A stretch of 64,000 nt of DNA from Rhodobacter ferrooxidans (GCF_000176015.1 NZ_ACYY01000002.1:210439-274438); one strand, 5' to 3'. Shown: positions 26,870 through 34,443, counted from the stretch's first letter. A program made the numbers and translations. Notes: generated from the sequence alone by a model not told the origin.

Positions 26870-26892
26870 ACTCAGACCAAGGTCTGAAGCCG
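26870..26892. promoter_or_regulatory. Palindromic site upstream of paralogue B
   Basis: CAGACCAAGGTCTG (from about 26874) is a 14-nt palindrome apart from its central AA, followed by AAGCC. It lies about 150 bp before the start at 26725. CCAAGGTCTGAAGCC recurs exactly upstream of paralogue C. It is a candidate operator; the regulator is unknown. Confidence 0.5.
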
Positions 26893-26982
26893 GCCAAAAA
26901 GCGGGGTGACAAGGTCGTCAGGTGGTCGCTGAGGCGTTGCGGCGCGACTCGCGGCCAGCACGCACTGTGACGCGCAGCCATG

Positions 26983-27023
26983 AAAAAACTGCACCCCGGA
27001 CCATTCCTGATCCGGGGCGCAGT
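26983..27023 (-). terminator. Rho-independent terminator downstream of paralogue C
   Basis: ACTGCACCCCGGA (26988-27000) pairs with TCCGGGGCGCAGT (27011-27023) with one mismatch. A run of A (26983-26987) on the + strand gives the U-tract on the minus strand. It follows the gene that ends at 27045. Confidence 0.82.
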
Positions 27024-27044
27024 TCTTCAGATTCTGGTGTCAGA

Positions 27045-27350
27045 TTACATCGCCAGCAAACGGGTGATGTCCGTCGATGTGGCGGCGCGGATTTCCAGCA
27101 CCGTTCCGGCAGCGTCGATGTGCTGATAGAAGCCATTCTTGATCTGTTCATAGCTGCCATCGGTCATGGTCACTTCGATCCAGTTCTTGAAATGCAGCAC
27201 CCGCATCACCGAAGGGGATGGCGCTGCGGTGGCAGCGTCGGCTTCGGCGGCAGCCTGCGCCAAAGTCGGTGCGCCCAGCAGCCCGAAGGCTGCGATGGAC
27301 GCGAGGCTGGTTGCGAACAGGCGGGAAGCGAGGCTCTGGGTCACACGCAT
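27045..27350 (-). CDS. Small exported protein, paralogue C (101 aa)
   Basis: It starts MRVTQSLASRLFATSLASIA with a cleavable signal (probably after TLAQA). An Ala-rich linker follows, then the family domain (KNWIEVTMTDGSYEQIKNGFY, then TSTDITRLLAM), which matches the C-termini of the two repeat proteins without the acidic repeats. It may therefore be the ancestral form. The ATG at 27350 is chosen because AAGGAG lies about 6 nt upstream; another ATG at 27356 touches the ribosome site. Function is unknown. Confidence 0.78.
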   Translation of the reverse strand: MRVTQSLASRLFATSLASIAAFGLLGAPTLAQAAAEADAATAAPSPSVMRVLHFKNWIEVTMTDGSYEQIKNGFYQHIDAAGTVLEIRAATSTDITRLLAM

Positions 27351-27446
27351 TGTCATCTCCTTTTTGGCGGACCGGAACGCGATGCCGGATATCTTCGTGA
27401 TGTGACACCCAATGCTGCGGGTGCAAAGTCGCTGCGGACCATTGCC

Positions 27447-27530
27447 GGGTTTGCTCAGACCAATACTCAACCCAAAGCAGACCTTGGTCCGCGGAACCCG
27501 ACGGGCCAAGGTCTGAAGCCAAGCCATTGG
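27447..27530. promoter_or_regulatory. Cluster of CAGACC/GGTCTG sites upstream of paralogue C
   Basis: CTCAGACCAATA, CAGACCTTGGTC and CCAAGGTCTGAAGCC occur within 80 bp, about 100-180 bp before the start at 27350. The order of these pieces resembles the region at 26825-26892 before paralogue B. This looks like a duplicated regulatory region carrying repeated operators. Confidence 0.5.
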
Positions 27531-27790
27531 CGGGCAGGATACTGACACTCATCAAGATGATTGCGAAACAGGAAACCATTCCAAAACAGTATGTTAAGGA
27601 AATCAGTTGTGCGGTTGGCTGCGGAATTCGGCCCTAAGTCTGAACAATATGCACTCTATGCCAGACCTTGGTCAGTTGCCTTGATCATCGCTTCGATGTT
27701 TGCTCGGCTCACGCTAAAGGGGATGGCGCAAAGCCTGTGCGGCCAGTCCCGCAAGACGTGTAGGTGGCTAGGGGGCTGGTCGCCTACCCG

Positions 27791-27832
27791 AAACGGCCAT
27801 GGCAGATATTCACTGCCATGGCCGTTTTTTTT
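27791..27832 (+). terminator. Strong orphan rho-independent terminator
   Basis: A perfect 13-bp stem (AACGGCCATGGCA at 27792-27804 with its complement at 27814-27826) with a 9-nt loop runs into a T8 tract on the + strand. No + strand gene precedes it within several hundred bases, so it may end a small RNA or be left over from an insertion. Confidence 0.85.
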
Positions 27833-27977
27833 GGCCCACAGCGCGGAAAAAAGTCTTGCCGCCGCAAAATCATCCCGGGTGAACCGCTGCGCACTGACCC
27901 CGGCGCGGCCATTCCAGCGCGCGAAATGGCCCCTGCGACCGACCTGACATTCGGGCCGTATGGAAAACCCGTTTCCA

Positions 27978-28019
27978 GCCAACTCGGGTGGCGCGCTGTG
28001 GCTCGCCACCCGAGTTGGC
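27978..28019. repeat. 16-bp inverted repeat at the left island edge
   Basis: GCCAACTCGGGTGGCG (27978-27993) and its exact complement (28004-28019) flank a 10-bp spacer. The right arm is part of the 50-bp terminal repeat, so the left arm looks like a partial second copy facing it, as if two element ends abut here. Confidence 0.85.
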
Positions 28020-28046
28020 ACACTTTGACAACCGAGTTGGCAGCAA
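27997..28046. repeat. 50-bp terminal inverted repeat, left copy
   Basis: This sequence begins TGTGGCTCGCC and ends GTTGGCAGCAA. It recurs as an exact inverted copy at 34794-34843. Within it CGAGTTGGCA occurs twice. The TG...CA outer ends and the internal sub-repeats resemble IS21-type termini, but no istA/istB is present. Confidence 0.88.
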
Positions 28047-28153
28047 ACGAATTTTCGATCATCGGGTAGGTGTTGGACGGCAAGTCTGAACGCACCATGA
28101 AGGCGTTGCCTGCGCAGGCCAGCAGGGATGGATTGAGGCCACGGCAGCCGATT

Positions 28154-29050
28154 TCAAAAGCGACGCTTCTTCGCGAGCTTCTCTCCGTATCCCAAAATAT
28201 ACTCGGCACCCTGTTTCCCTTTGGCGTGAGGGCCAGCCCAAAGCAAATAGTAAAGCGGCTTCTTCTGAGTGTCGCGGATCAACCGAGGGGTTGCCACGCA
28301 TGGGAAGATGTCCCTGAGACGTTCGACATAGAGCGCGAGCAGCATGCGGGGGACACCCTCTGCCTTCGGGGTCTCGATCTCCCCGAACAGGGTTAGGTGC
28401 TCAGGGTAGACAATGCGCCGCCAGTCTGGTGTGCCAAAGCAGCGATCAATCATCTCCTCCCATTCGGGGTTCCGATCGACGTTCTTGGCGAGCAGCCTGT
28501 TTATTGCCATGTGGATGGGCAGGTTGACGATCACTTCGAACTTCCGGGTGGCGGCCAGCGCTTCGAGCGTTGCCCATTCAAGGTGTGGCCCGTAAGGGTC
28601 GAGAAAGGCAACGCCTTTGACATCGCCAAACCCGCCGATCTTCTGCATCAACGCCCGAATTCGCTCGTTGGCATCGCCCACCTGGACATAGATCCACTTC
28701 TTTGGCCACACCGGCTTGAGTTCTTCAAGCTCGGCGACGCGCCGGTCATCAAGGTCGAAGAAGTAATGCCGATCAAATCCCTTCTCGATATCCAGCGCAC
28801 GGATGGGCGAGCCCATTACGAACTCAGCCTGATCCTCAGGCTGGTCATCGTCGAGGAAGCCCTTGCTCTTTGTGGCTGAAATCCCCCGAAGCGTTGTAAC
28901 CGGAGCGCCCGCAAATCCATCAATATAGACAAGCTTCAGGCGCGGATTCTGAAGGACTGAACAGTAAAATCTGAGGTACTTTTCGAGGGCCTCGAGTTTC
29001 TCTCTTGCCCACGGGCCAACGGTGTTTTCTAAATGCGACTTCTTGACCAT
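28154..29050 (-). CDS. tcmP: Three-Cys-motif partner protein TcmP
   Basis: The 298-residue protein matches the TcmP family: an N-terminal LEALEKYLRFYCSVLQ helix, LVYIDGFAGAP as the glycine-rich first strand, FFDLDDRRVAEL, then FLDPYGPHLEWATLEALA, which resembles an SAM-methyltransferase motif IV, and a C-terminal YYLLWAGPHAKG. TcmP proteins are encoded beside DUF5131 (phage Gp37/Gp68) three-Cys proteins; their function is not established. The DUF5131 partner lies 52 bp upstream but is truncated. The gene starts at 29050 after GGGAATGG. It is the last gene of a minus-strand set within the island. Confidence 0.9.
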   Translation of the reverse strand: MVKKSHLENTVGPWAREKLEALEKYLRFYCSVLQNPRLKLVYIDGFAGAPVTTLRGISATKSKGFLDDDQPEDQAEFVMGSPIRALDIEKGFDRHYFFDLDDRRVAELEELKPVWPKKWIYVQVGDANERIRALMQKIGGFGDVKGVAFLDPYGPHLEWATLEALAATRKFEVIVNLPIHMAINRLLAKNVDRNPEWEEMIDRCFGTPDWRRIVYPEHLTLFGEIETPKAEGVPRMLLALYVERLRDIFPCVATPRLIRDTQKKPLYYLLWAGPHAKGKQGAEYILGYGEKLAKKRRF

Positions 29051-29102
29051 GCACCATTCCCGATTCCAATTGTCCGATCAGACAACTGGCAAGGGTATCG
29101 GG

Positions 29103-29726
29103 TCAACCCGTGATCGCGTCACGGATTGCCTGCGGGACGATGTCGGTCGGGAAGCCATTCCACTCTTCGCCGTCAAGCAGACGACCACCCGATTTCGGTC
29201 GCGCCCCACCCCATTGCTTGAAGAAAAAGGCTACCCCGTCTCGATCGCAAATCAAGCGCAGTTCGGTTGCCCACTCTCCCTCCATGACTCGTGCACCTGG
29301 GCCGCTCTCGCCGCCCACGATCGCCCAGGCAATGCCCTTCAAGTCAACGTCACCAATCTGACCCAGCAAGCGCTCGAATGAGACAAACCTGGCTTCTGAA
29401 TTTGTTTCCTTCAGGTGATCGATCCGGCTCTTGTGCGCCGCGTTCTCGACCGACACCCCAAGCCAGATATGGCGCGGGACGCGCCCGCCATAATAGCGAC
29501 TGCGGATGTAATTGCGCATCAGCGAGCTGCGCTTGGTCAGCACCTGGTAGACATGCCAGTCCGCCAGCCGAAGCTTCGAGGCCTCGGTGATCTGGTCCGC
29601 CAGATCCACGATGGCCCCGGCCCGCTTCACCTCGGTGGCGATCTGCTCGGGCGTCAGGGTTTCGTCGCGCAGCCGCTCCAGCTGCGCGAACAGGTGGTCG
29701 TTGAGGTCGGCCAGCTTGTTCGTCAT
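29103..29726 (-). CDS. Chimeric protein: phage-type head fused to DUF5131 (Gp37/Gp68) C-terminal part
   Basis: Of 207 residues, about 1-55 (NKLADLNDHLFAQLERLRDE through DLADQITEASKLRL) look like a separate small prophage protein. From about residue 56 (DWHVYQVLTKRSSLM, then WLGVSVEN, VGGESGPGARVM and FFFKQWGG) it is the C-terminal part of DUF5131. The N-terminal three-cysteine region typical of that family is absent, and the only Cys is in LICDRDG. The join is in frame. This is either a deletion fusion or a neofunctionalised protein. The ATG at 29726 is used; a GTG at 29735 overlaps the upstream stop. It precedes tcmP in the same direction. Confidence 0.8.
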   Translation of the reverse strand: MTNKLADLNDHLFAQLERLRDETLTPEQIATEVKRAGAIVDLADQITEASKLRLADWHVYQVLTKRSSLMRNYIRSRYYGGRVPRHIWLGVSVENAAHKSRIDHLKETNSEARFVSFERLLGQIGDVDLKGIAWAIVGGESGPGARVMEGEWATELRLICDRDGVAFFFKQWGGARPKSGGRLLDGEEWNGFPTDIVPQAIRDAITG

Positions 29727-29731
29727 GGCCG

Positions 29732-30175
29732 TCACGCCTTCGACTCGTCAGGCATATCGTCAACTTCTTCCGCCGCCCGCTTCGCCAACGCGGCGCGAAA
29801 ATCATCCGTTCTTTCCTGATCGACGACCCAGACCGGCACCGGGTTCATCAGCCGCAAGTACAAATGCCGGTCAACGCTGCTCTCACCCAGAAAGAATTCC
29901 GGATGATTCGCATGAACCTCGGCGACCTGGTCCCGCATGCGGCTTTCGACGACATCTGCAAATTGCCGCAGAAAATGCGGGATGCACAGGCAGCCGTGCG
30001 AAAGGTTGGCCGCGGTGGCGACACGCGAAAGGAAATTGTCGAAACTGCTGAGGTTCACTTCCTCGTCACCAACGGGGTCTTCATGGGCCGTCGCGATGAC
30101 GCCCAGAATTTGCAGAAGTGCGCCAGGCTCTTGGGCGATGGCGTCGGCAATCGTGTCAGTACTGATGATTTTCAT
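29732..30175 (-). CDS. Hypothetical protein of probable prophage origin (147 aa)
   Basis: It begins MKIISTDTIADAIAQEPGAL and ends in an acidic Glu/Asp tail (AAEEVDDMPDESKA). No membrane segment or known motif is recognised. GGAGA lies 5 nt before the ATG at 30175. It is first in a minus-strand set with the DUF5131 chimera and tcmP, and its stop abuts the next gene. The reading frame is intact and codon use is ordinary, so it is probably expressed. Function is unknown. Confidence 0.65.
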   Translation of the reverse strand: MKIISTDTIADAIAQEPGALLQILGVIATAHEDPVGDEEVNLSSFDNFLSRVATAANLSHGCLCIPHFLRQFADVVESRMRDQVAEVHANHPEFFLGESSVDRHLYLRLMNPVPVWVVDQERTDDFRAALAKRAAEEVDDMPDESKA

Positions 30176-30214
30176 GGTTGTCTCCTTTTCGGGTTGGGGT
30201 TCAAGTATTAGCCG

Positions 30215-30360
30215 TCACGCCTTCGCCAGATCGATGCTGACCGGCTGCCATGGCGCATCCACTGCGTCGCGGCGGTGGCAGCGCACATAGGTCTTCGAGC
30301 CTTCGACCCGCATGGCATCGCGGATCAGGGCACCGGCACATTCGGCAACCACGCGCTTTA
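30215..30360 (-). pseudogene. 3' remnant of a phage-type gene
   Basis: On the minus strand the last ~48 codons (VKRVVAECAGALIRDAM, then KTYVRCHRRDAVDAPWQPV) read like genuine protein. The frame before them becomes low-complexity Arg/Pro sequence that is the complement of a tail-protein remnant. The gene therefore appears cut at about 30350-30365, where two decayed prophage pieces meet head-on. Confidence 0.5.
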
Positions 30361-30499
30361 CATCGGGCGGCGCGGCGGCACGTCTTTGCCGTTCAACGGG
30401 CGGCTGTATGGGCTGGCCCTGCGGGGTGCGTCTTCTACCACGTCGGAAATCGTCAAAACGGAACGGTATCTGGCGCGCAAGAGCGGGGTGGCGGCATGA
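30360..30499 (+). pseudogene. C-terminal remnant of a phage tail or LamG-like protein
   Basis: The + strand frame reads LYIGRRGGTSLPFNGRLYG, then GASSTTSEIVKTERYLARKS to a TGA at 30497-30499. This is the kind of C-terminus found on concanavalin-like phage structural proteins of Rhodobacteraceae. Everything upstream of about 30360 is unrelated, so only the 3' end is left. The stop overlaps the ATG of the next remnant (ATGA). Confidence 0.55.
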
Positions 30500-30812
30500 G
30501 CGGGTTCGAGTTTTCTGCCGTGCTGATCCTGCCTGCCGCCCAACGTGCGGCCGGGATGCGCTGGGGCTGGCGATGGGCTGGGGGCCGGGCAACTATTCAG
30601 TGGCGCTGTCGCCGACTGGTGCGGCCCCGGCCACGCATTTCGGCTGCCGCGCGCAGGTGGATCAGGTGTTTACCCAGATGCTGACAGCCCCCCCGGCCGA
30701 GGCGCAGCCGCTGCTGGCAGTGCTGGTGGTCGATGTCCGCCCCGGGGCCGATGGGGCGGCGCATTTCGCCGATGTGCTGGCCCGACTCGGGTTGGTGCAA
30801 CTGACCGAGTGA
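30496..30812 (+). pseudogene. Frameshifted phage-type hypothetical gene
   Basis: The frame from ATG 30496 begins MSGFEFSAVLILPAAQRAAG and then turns into Arg/Trp-rich nonsense. From about 30555 another frame continues with DALGLAMGWGPGNYSVALSP and runs to a TGA at 30812 (VLARLGLVQLTE). Joined, the pieces form one protein of about 105 residues, so a single-base indel near 30555 has broken the gene. It follows the tail remnant with the original 4-nt overlap kept. Confidence 0.7.
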
Positions 30813-30958
30813 TCGATCAGGCCTTCCCTGCAAGGGAGGCCGGGGGGTGGTGGAACACCCCCCAGACACGGGGTTAACGAGCAAAGAACCCCCCGCCGAC
30901 CAGTATCACCTTATGGCCGCACCGCCCTTGCGGGCCGCCCATTGAGGCACTGATTCCC
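30813..30958. other. Hairpin-rich spacer before the methylase gene
   Basis: It contains a bulged hairpin at 30820-30841 (GGCC...GGCC arms) and a perfect 8-bp stem GGGGGGTG/CACCCCCC at 30842-30863. No T-tract follows. No gene was seen. Confidence 0.45.
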
Positions 30959-31789
30959 ATGAAGACCGAGTTAACATCCGTCGCCCCCGTGCGCCCCATC
31001 GCCCCCTGGCTGGGCGGCAAGCGCAACCTGGCGAAACGCATCTGCGCCATCATCGATGCCGACGACCGGCACCGCACCTATGCCGAGCCTTTCGTGGGCA
31101 TGGGCGGCATCTTCCTGCGCCGCTCGATGCGGCCCCAGGCCGAGTTCATCAACGATGCCGGGCGCGACATCTACAACCTGTTCCGGGTGCTGCAGGAGCA
31201 CTACGTGCCCTTTCTGGACATGCTGCGATTCCAGATCACCACGCAGGCGAACTTCAACCGGCTGGTGGGGGTTGACCCCGACACCCTGACCGACATGCAG
31301 CGGGCAGCGCGGTTCCTGTATCTGCAGCGCTGCGCGTTCGGCGGCAAGGTTTCGGGGCGCAATTTCGGGCTGGCGGTGGATAGGCCCGCGCGGTTCAACC
31401 TGACCACGCTGCAGTCCGACCTGGAGGCGCTGCACACCCGGCTTTCGGGGGTGACGGTGACCTGCCTCGACTTCGCCGAATTCATCCGCAGGGTCGATCG
31501 GCCGGAGGTGCTGTTCTACCTCGATCCGCCCTACTGGGGCTGCGAGGCCGACTACGGCAAGGCGCTGTTCAGCCGCGAGCGGTTCGAGGGCCTGGCGGCG
31601 GTTCTGGGGGCTTTGAAGGGGCGTTTCATCCTGTCTTTAAACGACGTTAAAGGGGTGCGTGAAACCTTCGCCGGATTCGAGTTCCGCGAGGTGAAAACCA
31701 CCTACACGATCGGCGCAGGCGGGGCGTCGCCAGACCGGGCCGAGGTGCTGATCTCGAACTGGCCGCTGGGGCTGGACGGGCCGAGCTGA
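30959..31789 (+). CDS. DNA adenine methylase, D12 class (Dam family), phage type
   Basis: The 276-residue product has the D12 architecture: the SAM-binding motif PWLGGKRNLAKRI near the N-terminus, YAEPFVGMGGIF, a target-recognition region in the middle (RFLYLQRCAFGG) and the catalytic DPPY in VLFYLDPPYWGCE, then a final RAEVLISNW. The enzyme methylates N6 of adenine in a short site that cannot be read from sequence. No restriction endonuclease gene lies beside it. With the flanking phage remnants it is best seen as an orphan prophage methylase. The gene is intact. Confidence 0.9.
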   Translation: MKTELTSVAPVRPIAPWLGGKRNLAKRICAIIDADDRHRTYAEPFVGMGGIFLRRSMRPQAEFINDAGRDIYNLFRVLQEHYVPFLDMLRFQITTQANFNRLVGVDPDTLTDMQRAARFLYLQRCAFGGKVSGRNFGLAVDRPARFNLTTLQSDLEALHTRLSGVTVTCLDFAEFIRRVDRPEVLFYLDPPYWGCEADYGKALFSRERFEGLAAVLGALKGRFILSLNDVKGVRETFAGFEFREVKTTYTIGAGGASPDRAEVLISNWPLGLDGPS

Positions 31790-32030
31790 AGAAGCCGCTT
31801 GGCATCGGCGGAGGTGCGCAGCGCGAGAAGCGGTTTTCAGCACGGCTTCAAGATATCTGGGACGGCTCGCCTTCCCCGGCCCCGCTGCGCATCTTTGGAA
31901 GTAGCGCGTGAACCCATGGTCTGCAAGCTGAACCCCTGGCGGGTGCCGAAGGATAGGGCGGGCGATGGGCGGGTGGATCAGTAGCTTGGACCTGCGACAG
32001 TTTGCACTCGATCGTCAGATGCCCGACGGT
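31790..32030. other. Spacer with weak hairpin after the methylase gene
   Basis: GAAGCCGCTT at 31791-31800 can pair with AAGCGGTTTTC at 31828-31838 (one G-U pair), giving a possible terminator with a TTTT in its right arm. The rest shows no convincing gene. Confidence 0.35.
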
Positions 32031-33419
32031 TCAGGGTGCCGCGCTGGTGCCAGTCACTGGCAAATCTGTCATTGCTTCACCCCTTAGGGCGGCGCTGAAA
32101 GCGTCGGAAAATGCAACGACGGACAACCCAAGAAGCAAGAATACTGCAATGGCGATCGCAAACCGAGCGGCCCAAGTATATGCGCGCTCCGCAGATTCCG
32201 CCGGTGAGGTGACCAGAAGGTCATATTCTTCTTTTTGGAGGTAGCGATATAGTCTCTGACGCCAGTCCAACCTGAGCTGCTTTTGGATGGCCATAAAGCG
32301 ATAGCCATTCCAAATCACCGCCCAAACGTAAAGCAACAATACAACACCAACAACGAAGACAGCGACGCTGAAGGCGGTCCCTTCCACCGGAAGGGAGAGG
32401 CGAGCAGCCATCACCCCTATCCCGGTGAACACTGCACCAGCAACGCTGGTAGAAAGTTGCCGTGTGGCCTCCGAAAACCGAGCAGTTTCGTCCGAAACAG
32501 TCTTCCGCAGATCAGCCAGCGCTCTCAGTGTGTCTAAGCTGACCTTGTTGAGGCCGACTTGGTGAGCAATTCTGGCGCCCTCGAGGAAGTTTGGGGCAAG
32601 CGCGGCAATTCTCGCCGGTTCTTCGTCCGGAAAGGCAGATCTTGCGATCTCCGCTGCAACGAGCGATCGCCGCGTCTCGGCGTCAGAGTTGTTGTCGTAA
32701 ACCCACATGGCCAGTGTCTGAAGGGACCGGAAATCGACCGGCTCCAACCGCTTCATTCCGGTCGCCTGGCCAAACCGGACAACAGGCGGACCCCTGAAGC
32801 TGAACCGCCCATCGTGATCGACTTCATCAGCGAGACAATGTGTCAAGCGAACTGCTGACAGGTCACACCAAGCCTGAACGTGCGGACTCGGTGCATTAAG
32901 GACCAAATCTTGATCTCGAAGGAGCCATGGGCTCAGGTCACTCACCACCATGCGGGAATCGCCTGTCTCACGAACCAGTTTTCTCGGATTGGCATCAATA
33001 CGAGTGGGGATGAATTCGGACTCGTCCCCCCAGGGAGCGAGGCGCATTGAAAGAGTATCGACAGGAACGTCGATACCGGGAATGGCGAGGACGCTCTGGC
33101 CATCTCGCCGATCATTTCTCAGCCAGTCCCTGAGCGCGGTAGCAGTCAAGATATGTGTGTACCCACCCGTCGGCTTGGATATCCGCATCTCAAAAGGGGC
33201 GAATGCCTCTACAAGCCCGTCGATTCCGGTCTCCTCCCCACCCGTATCTACAGCAACAGTGTGCAGGGATGCCTCGTCCGAGAACTGGAAAAGCTCCTGA
33301 GCTTGAGAGAGCGTCAGATTCTTTACCAGTACCTCCGCCCCAGTCTCAATGACCGCAGCACGGCCCGCACCCGCCCATGAGTCCAGAAGGTCAGCGAGCT
33401 TTGCTGGAGATGGTCTCAT
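32031..33419 (-). CDS. Unrecognised membrane protein paired with NA37 (462 aa)
   Basis: The first ~310 residues are soluble with mixed composition (for example MRLAPWGDESEFIPTRIDAN and GRFSFRGPPVVRFGQATGMK). An amphipathic stretch (DLRKTVSDETARFSEATRQL) leads to three hydrophobic segments: about 330-350, 355-378 and 425-447. The last two are separated by a basic cytoplasmic loop (QKQLRLDWRQRLYRYLQKEEYDLL). The ATG at 33419 lies inside the 3' end of the NA37 gene, a 29-nt overlap, so the two are translationally linked. I do not recognise the family. A soluble sensor domain on a membrane effector is a common defence layout, but that role is inference. Confidence 0.7.
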   Translation of the reverse strand: MRPSPAKLADLLDSWAGAGRAAVIETGAEVLVKNLTLSQAQELFQFSDEASLHTVAVDTGGEETGIDGLVEAFAPFEMRISKPTGGYTHILTATALRDWLRNDRRDGQSVLAIPGIDVPVDTLSMRLAPWGDESEFIPTRIDANPRKLVRETGDSRMVVSDLSPWLLRDQDLVLNAPSPHVQAWCDLSAVRLTHCLADEVDHDGRFSFRGPPVVRFGQATGMKRLEPVDFRSLQTLAMWVYDNNSDAETRRSLVAAEIARSAFPDEEPARIAALAPNFLEGARIAHQVGLNKVSLDTLRALADLRKTVSDETARFSEATRQLSTSVAGAVFTGIGVMAARLSLPVEGTAFSVAVFVVGVVLLLYVWAVIWNGYRFMAIQKQLRLDWRQRLYRYLQKEEYDLLVTSPAESAERAYTWAARFAIAIAVFLLLGLSVVAFSDAFSAALRGEAMTDLPVTGTSAAP

Positions 33420-34443
33420 CCTTCGCCAATTCCCCGTCCGTGATGATGGTGAACGTCCATCCCCCCTCCGCTCTATGTTCCTTGAACACGGCCTTGCCTT
33501 CAAGTTCGCCGGGATAGTCGATCGTCACATCTTCCTGTGTCTTCAATTTCCTTCGGGGGCGAGTACGAAAGAATTTATCATCCGGTCGGAAGGTCAACCC
33601 CTCCAAGTTAGCCGTGCGTAGCGCGCGCGTGGCCTTCTTGTCTATCTCAGAACGCACCGATTCGTCCTCAGGGTTCCCGACGGCGATCCGAACTGCCTCG
33701 AGGACCGCGTCCTCATCCACTTGCTCTCGTCTCTGGAGGATGCCCTTTGCAATCCCTACTGCATCTCCCAGGTTGAGGTTTGGGACGTCATTCGAACACG
33801 CAATGAACGTCTTGCGGAGAGCTTCGCTGAGTTTGGTGCTCAACTCCTCCTGATCTCGGTGTCTTGTCACATCCAAGTAGACCGCGAAGTACCTAGTGAG
33901 ATCCGGCGCGTTGCCCATGCGATCGACGGCCGAAACGGCGGCTTCTGCATCGCCGTTCGTGACGCGAACTGTGCAACATTTCTGGATCGCTCGCTTTTCC
34001 CGCACGAATGCTTGGACTATCTCGCGCAGGATGTTGCGTTCGCCGTCATGCGCCAGCTCAACGACCGAGCGGTAGTCATACTTGATGAGGCAGAAGAACG
34101 CCGTCGCTGGATCCCCGCAACCAAGTTCCACAACGAAGAATGCACCATCGCTGCTAGAGCCGTCATGAGCTTCTGAAAAGCGCCTTGCCAGTTCGAACGC
34201 CCCTGCCGCGAAGTCGACCTCGTTTCTTGCGATCTTTTCGATCAGAGCTTTAGTTGGTGATAGGTCGGCAAACTCATGGACGGGGCTAGATGAAACTTCG
34301 CGTATTCGAGCCAAGAAGAACTCCAAATGCTCGACACCATCGATCTCCGGCTGCAACGCTATGGGGCGTTCTCGGCCGACGACGTGCAACACCATCCGGC
34401 GAATGGCCAACGCACCGATTTCCTCGTCACGAAAAAAACTCAA
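33391..34443 (-). CDS. Nucleoid-associated protein, NA37/YejK family
   Basis: The 350-residue product resembles the 37-kDa nucleoid-associated protein family. The N-terminal EIGALAIRRMVLHVVG is followed by SPTKALIEKIARNEVDFAAGAFELARRF, a FFVVELGCGDPATAFFCLIKYDY strand region and a central DLTRYFAVYLDV segment; a charged C-terminal region ends at KAR. It is somewhat longer than E. coli YejK in the C-terminal part. The start is a TTG at 34443 with GGGGGT upstream, unusual but matching the family N-terminus. NA37 proteins bind the nucleoid; functions outside enterobacteria are mostly unknown. Location at the island end with a coupled membrane protein suggests a two-component accessory system. 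Confidence 0.75.
   Translation of the reverse strand: MSFFRDEEIGALAIRRMVLHVVGRERPIALQPEIDGVEHLEFFLARIREVSSSPVHEFADLSPTKALIEKIARNEVDFAAGAFELARRFSEAHDGSSSDGAFFVVELGCGDPATAFFCLIKYDYRSVVELAHDGERNILREIVQAFVREKRAIQKCCTVRVTNGDAEAAVSAVDRMGNAPDLTRYFAVYLDVTRHRDQEELSTKLSEALRKTFIACSNDVPNLNLGDAVGIAKGILQRREQVDEDAVLEAVRIAVGNPEDESVRSEIDKKATRALRTANLEGLTFRPDDKFFRTRPRRKLKTQEDVTIDYPGELEGKAVFKEHRAEGGWTFTIITDGELAKDETISSKAR

Larger units (their letters stand above)
27351..27977. other. Upstream region of paralogue C and non-coding stretch to the island edge
   Basis: No gene is convincing in these 627 bp. The proximal part (27447-27530) holds CAGACC/GGTCTG sites. The distal part holds an orphan terminator at 27791-27832 and CAGACCTTGGTC near 27661. 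An open frame across 27561-27947 runs through the terminator and lacks any recognisable feature, so it is not called. A small RNA ending at the terminator is possible. Confidence 0.4.

Noticed and set aside
27561..27947. 128-codon + strand frame
   Set aside because: It runs through a strong terminator hairpin and has no ribosome site or recognisable feature.
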